Assembly (NCBI GenBank): GCA_944326325.1
Contig: CALVDQ010000005.1
Coordinates: 1 to 64,000 of the forward strand
Source: an uncultured Bacteroidales bacterium
GTDB taxonomy: Bacteria > Bacteroidota > Bacteroidia > Bacteroidales > UBA932
Direction: 5' to 3'
Length of the DNA stretch: 64,000 nt
The notes below the pieces were generated by a model that ran no database searches, was not told the DNA's origin, and worked only from the letters and a program-made list of their open reading frames with translations. Shown in pieces: positions 63,187-64,000 of the stretch. The position numbers and the translations under genes are program-made. Each line of letters starts with the position of its first letter. Positions within the stretch are counted from its first letter, which is position 1.

Positions 63187-64000
63187 TCAATTCGATTTAT
63201 GTTCTTTCATATAATCCAGCGGGGAAATGCCGAAATGTTTCTTGAAGGAGCGGCTGAAATATCCCGGATCCGAGAATCCTACCTTGTAGCAGGTTTCCGA
63301 TACGGAATACTGCCCGCTCTTCAGATAATAGGTAGCCTTCTCGAGCCTGAAATCCTGTATGAGTTCCACAGGAGACTTGCCCGTAAGCCCCTTTATCTTG
63401 TTGTACATCGAAGTCCTGCCCATGCCCACGTATGCCGCAAGCTGGTCAACGGTCACTTCCGCATCCGATACATTGCCTTCCAGCCATGCCATGACCTTCT
63501 TGATCAGACTTTCATCCCTGTCGGTAATGATTATCTCGTCCGGACGGATCTCGACCTTGGCATTCTTTTTCGCGCCCGGTTCTGCCCCGGCATGGGAATA
63601 CATGGATATCAGGGTACGCCTGCGCTCCATGAGATTGTCGATCCTCGCCGACAGCAGCTCCATAGTGAAAGGCTTCGATATATAGCCGTCCACCCCGTAC
63701 TTCATCGCCTTGAGATGGGTATCGTTCTCGTGGCGCGCGGTAATCATTATTATAGGAATATGGCTCGTGTTGAAGTCGTTGCGGATATGGTTGACAAGGG
63801 CGATACCGTCCATCTGGGGCATCATCAGGTCCGTTATTATGATATCAGGCATCCAGCCCTGGTCAATCAGGGCGAGGGCCTCGACACCGTTCGACGCATC
63901 GCGGACCTCATACCTGTTTATCAGGGAATTGTAGATATAGATCCTCAGTTCGGCATTGTCCTCCACAACCATCACTTTCAACGCATTGTCCGGATGGGTC
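63187..64000 (-). CDS. C-terminal end of a regulator with receiver and AraC domains, probably a hybrid two-component system
   Basis: About 270 residues are visible and the frame runs off the right edge (THPDNALKVMVVEDN), so the TTG at 63981 is not a real start. A receiver domain (KVMVVEDNAELR, phospho-acceptor Asp in ITDLMMPQMDG, PIIMITAR, SKPF) is followed by an AraC/XylS DNA-binding domain (VDQLAAYVGMGRTSMYNKIKG, VSETCYKVGFSDPGYFSRSFKKHFG). This order is the end of Bacteroidota hybrid two-component regulators, whose missing part would be the sensor and kinase. A plain response regulator is less likely, as the frame continues upstream. It is four bases from the fusion gene and probably controls the pectin locus. 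Confidence 0.88.
   Translation of the reverse strand, partial: THPDNALKVMVVEDNAELRIYIYNSLINRYEVRDASNGVEALALIDQGWMPDIIITDLMMPQMDGIALVNHIRNDFNTSHIPIIMITARHENDTHLKAMKYGVDGYISKPFTMELLSARIDNLMERRRTLISMYSHAGAEPGAKKNAKVEIRPDEIIITDRDESLIKKVMAWLEGNVSDAEVTVDQLAAYVGMGRTSMYNKIKGLTGKSPVELIQDFRLEKATYYLKSGQYSVSETCYKVGFSDPGYFSRSFKKHFGISPLDYMKEHKSN

Noticed and set aside
63979-63981. TTG as start of the AraC-type regulator
   Set aside because: The frame stays open to the window edge and a receiver domain of a hybrid regulator would be preceded by kinase sequence, so the gene is cut by the window.

Overview
The window comes from a Bacteroidota chromosome, most likely order Bacteroidales. The evidence is two SusC/SusD pairs with lipoprotein satellites, the C-terminal end of a regulator that looks like a hybrid two-component system, and promoters of the TTTG-N19/20-TAnnTTTG type with weak Shine-Dalgarno signals. 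The genus cannot be fixed from the sequence.

Layout. (1) Positions 1-8010 are housekeeping: a tRNA-Val missing its first two bases, a perfect hairpin terminator, an RluA-type pseudouridine synthase, bioB behind a structured leader, class II aldolase (fba), the coupled gmk-nadD-CYTH genes, a second RluA-like gene, and dnaK with its terminator. (2) Positions 8023-34782 hold an unusual polysaccharide utilisation locus (PUL). Ten tightly spaced minus-strand genes run from 31311 to 9222: FAD oxidoreductase, sodium:solute symporter, SusC, SusD, a DUF5017-like lipoprotein, two paralogous large toroid-type proteins that I cannot assign to a known CAZy family, a double SGNH esterase, a PA14-containing GH3 and a clan GH-A-like lipoprotein. 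A DUF4493-type lipoprotein lies downstream under its own promoter. A fimbrillin-like lipoprotein, a 49-residue companion peptide and a LacI regulator lie upstream. (3) Positions 34799-38741 hold a YycJ-type metallo-hydrolase, a TPR protein and a divergent M28-like protein whose catalytic residues are altered. (4) Positions 38762-48967 form a glycosyltransferase island: seven intact transferases, one N-terminal fragment and a COG5610-type HAD protein. No flippase or polymerase is present. (5) Positions 48998-49790 hold a 126-bp inverted-repeat element and a decayed PD-(D/E)XK transposase-like gene. (6) Positions 49848-64000 are a compact pectin locus, all minus strand: a partial AraC-type regulator at the right edge, a GH105-PL1 fusion, a PL1 lipoprotein, SusC, SusD and a 1209-residue surface lipoprotein, closed by a strong terminator.

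How it works together. In the pectin locus, surface lipoprotein PL1, the beta-helix binding protein and SusCD would cut, bind and import homogalacturonan fragments. The GH105-PL1 fusion would finish cleavage in the periplasm and remove the unsaturated galacturonyl end. In the first PUL, SusCD import would feed esterases, GH3, the GH-A-like enzyme and the two toroid paralogues. The symporter and the FAD enzyme, which has no signal peptide, suggest that the product is taken to the cytoplasm and undergoes a redox step. Its substrate cannot be read from the sequence. This locus is the best candidate for an undescribed system.
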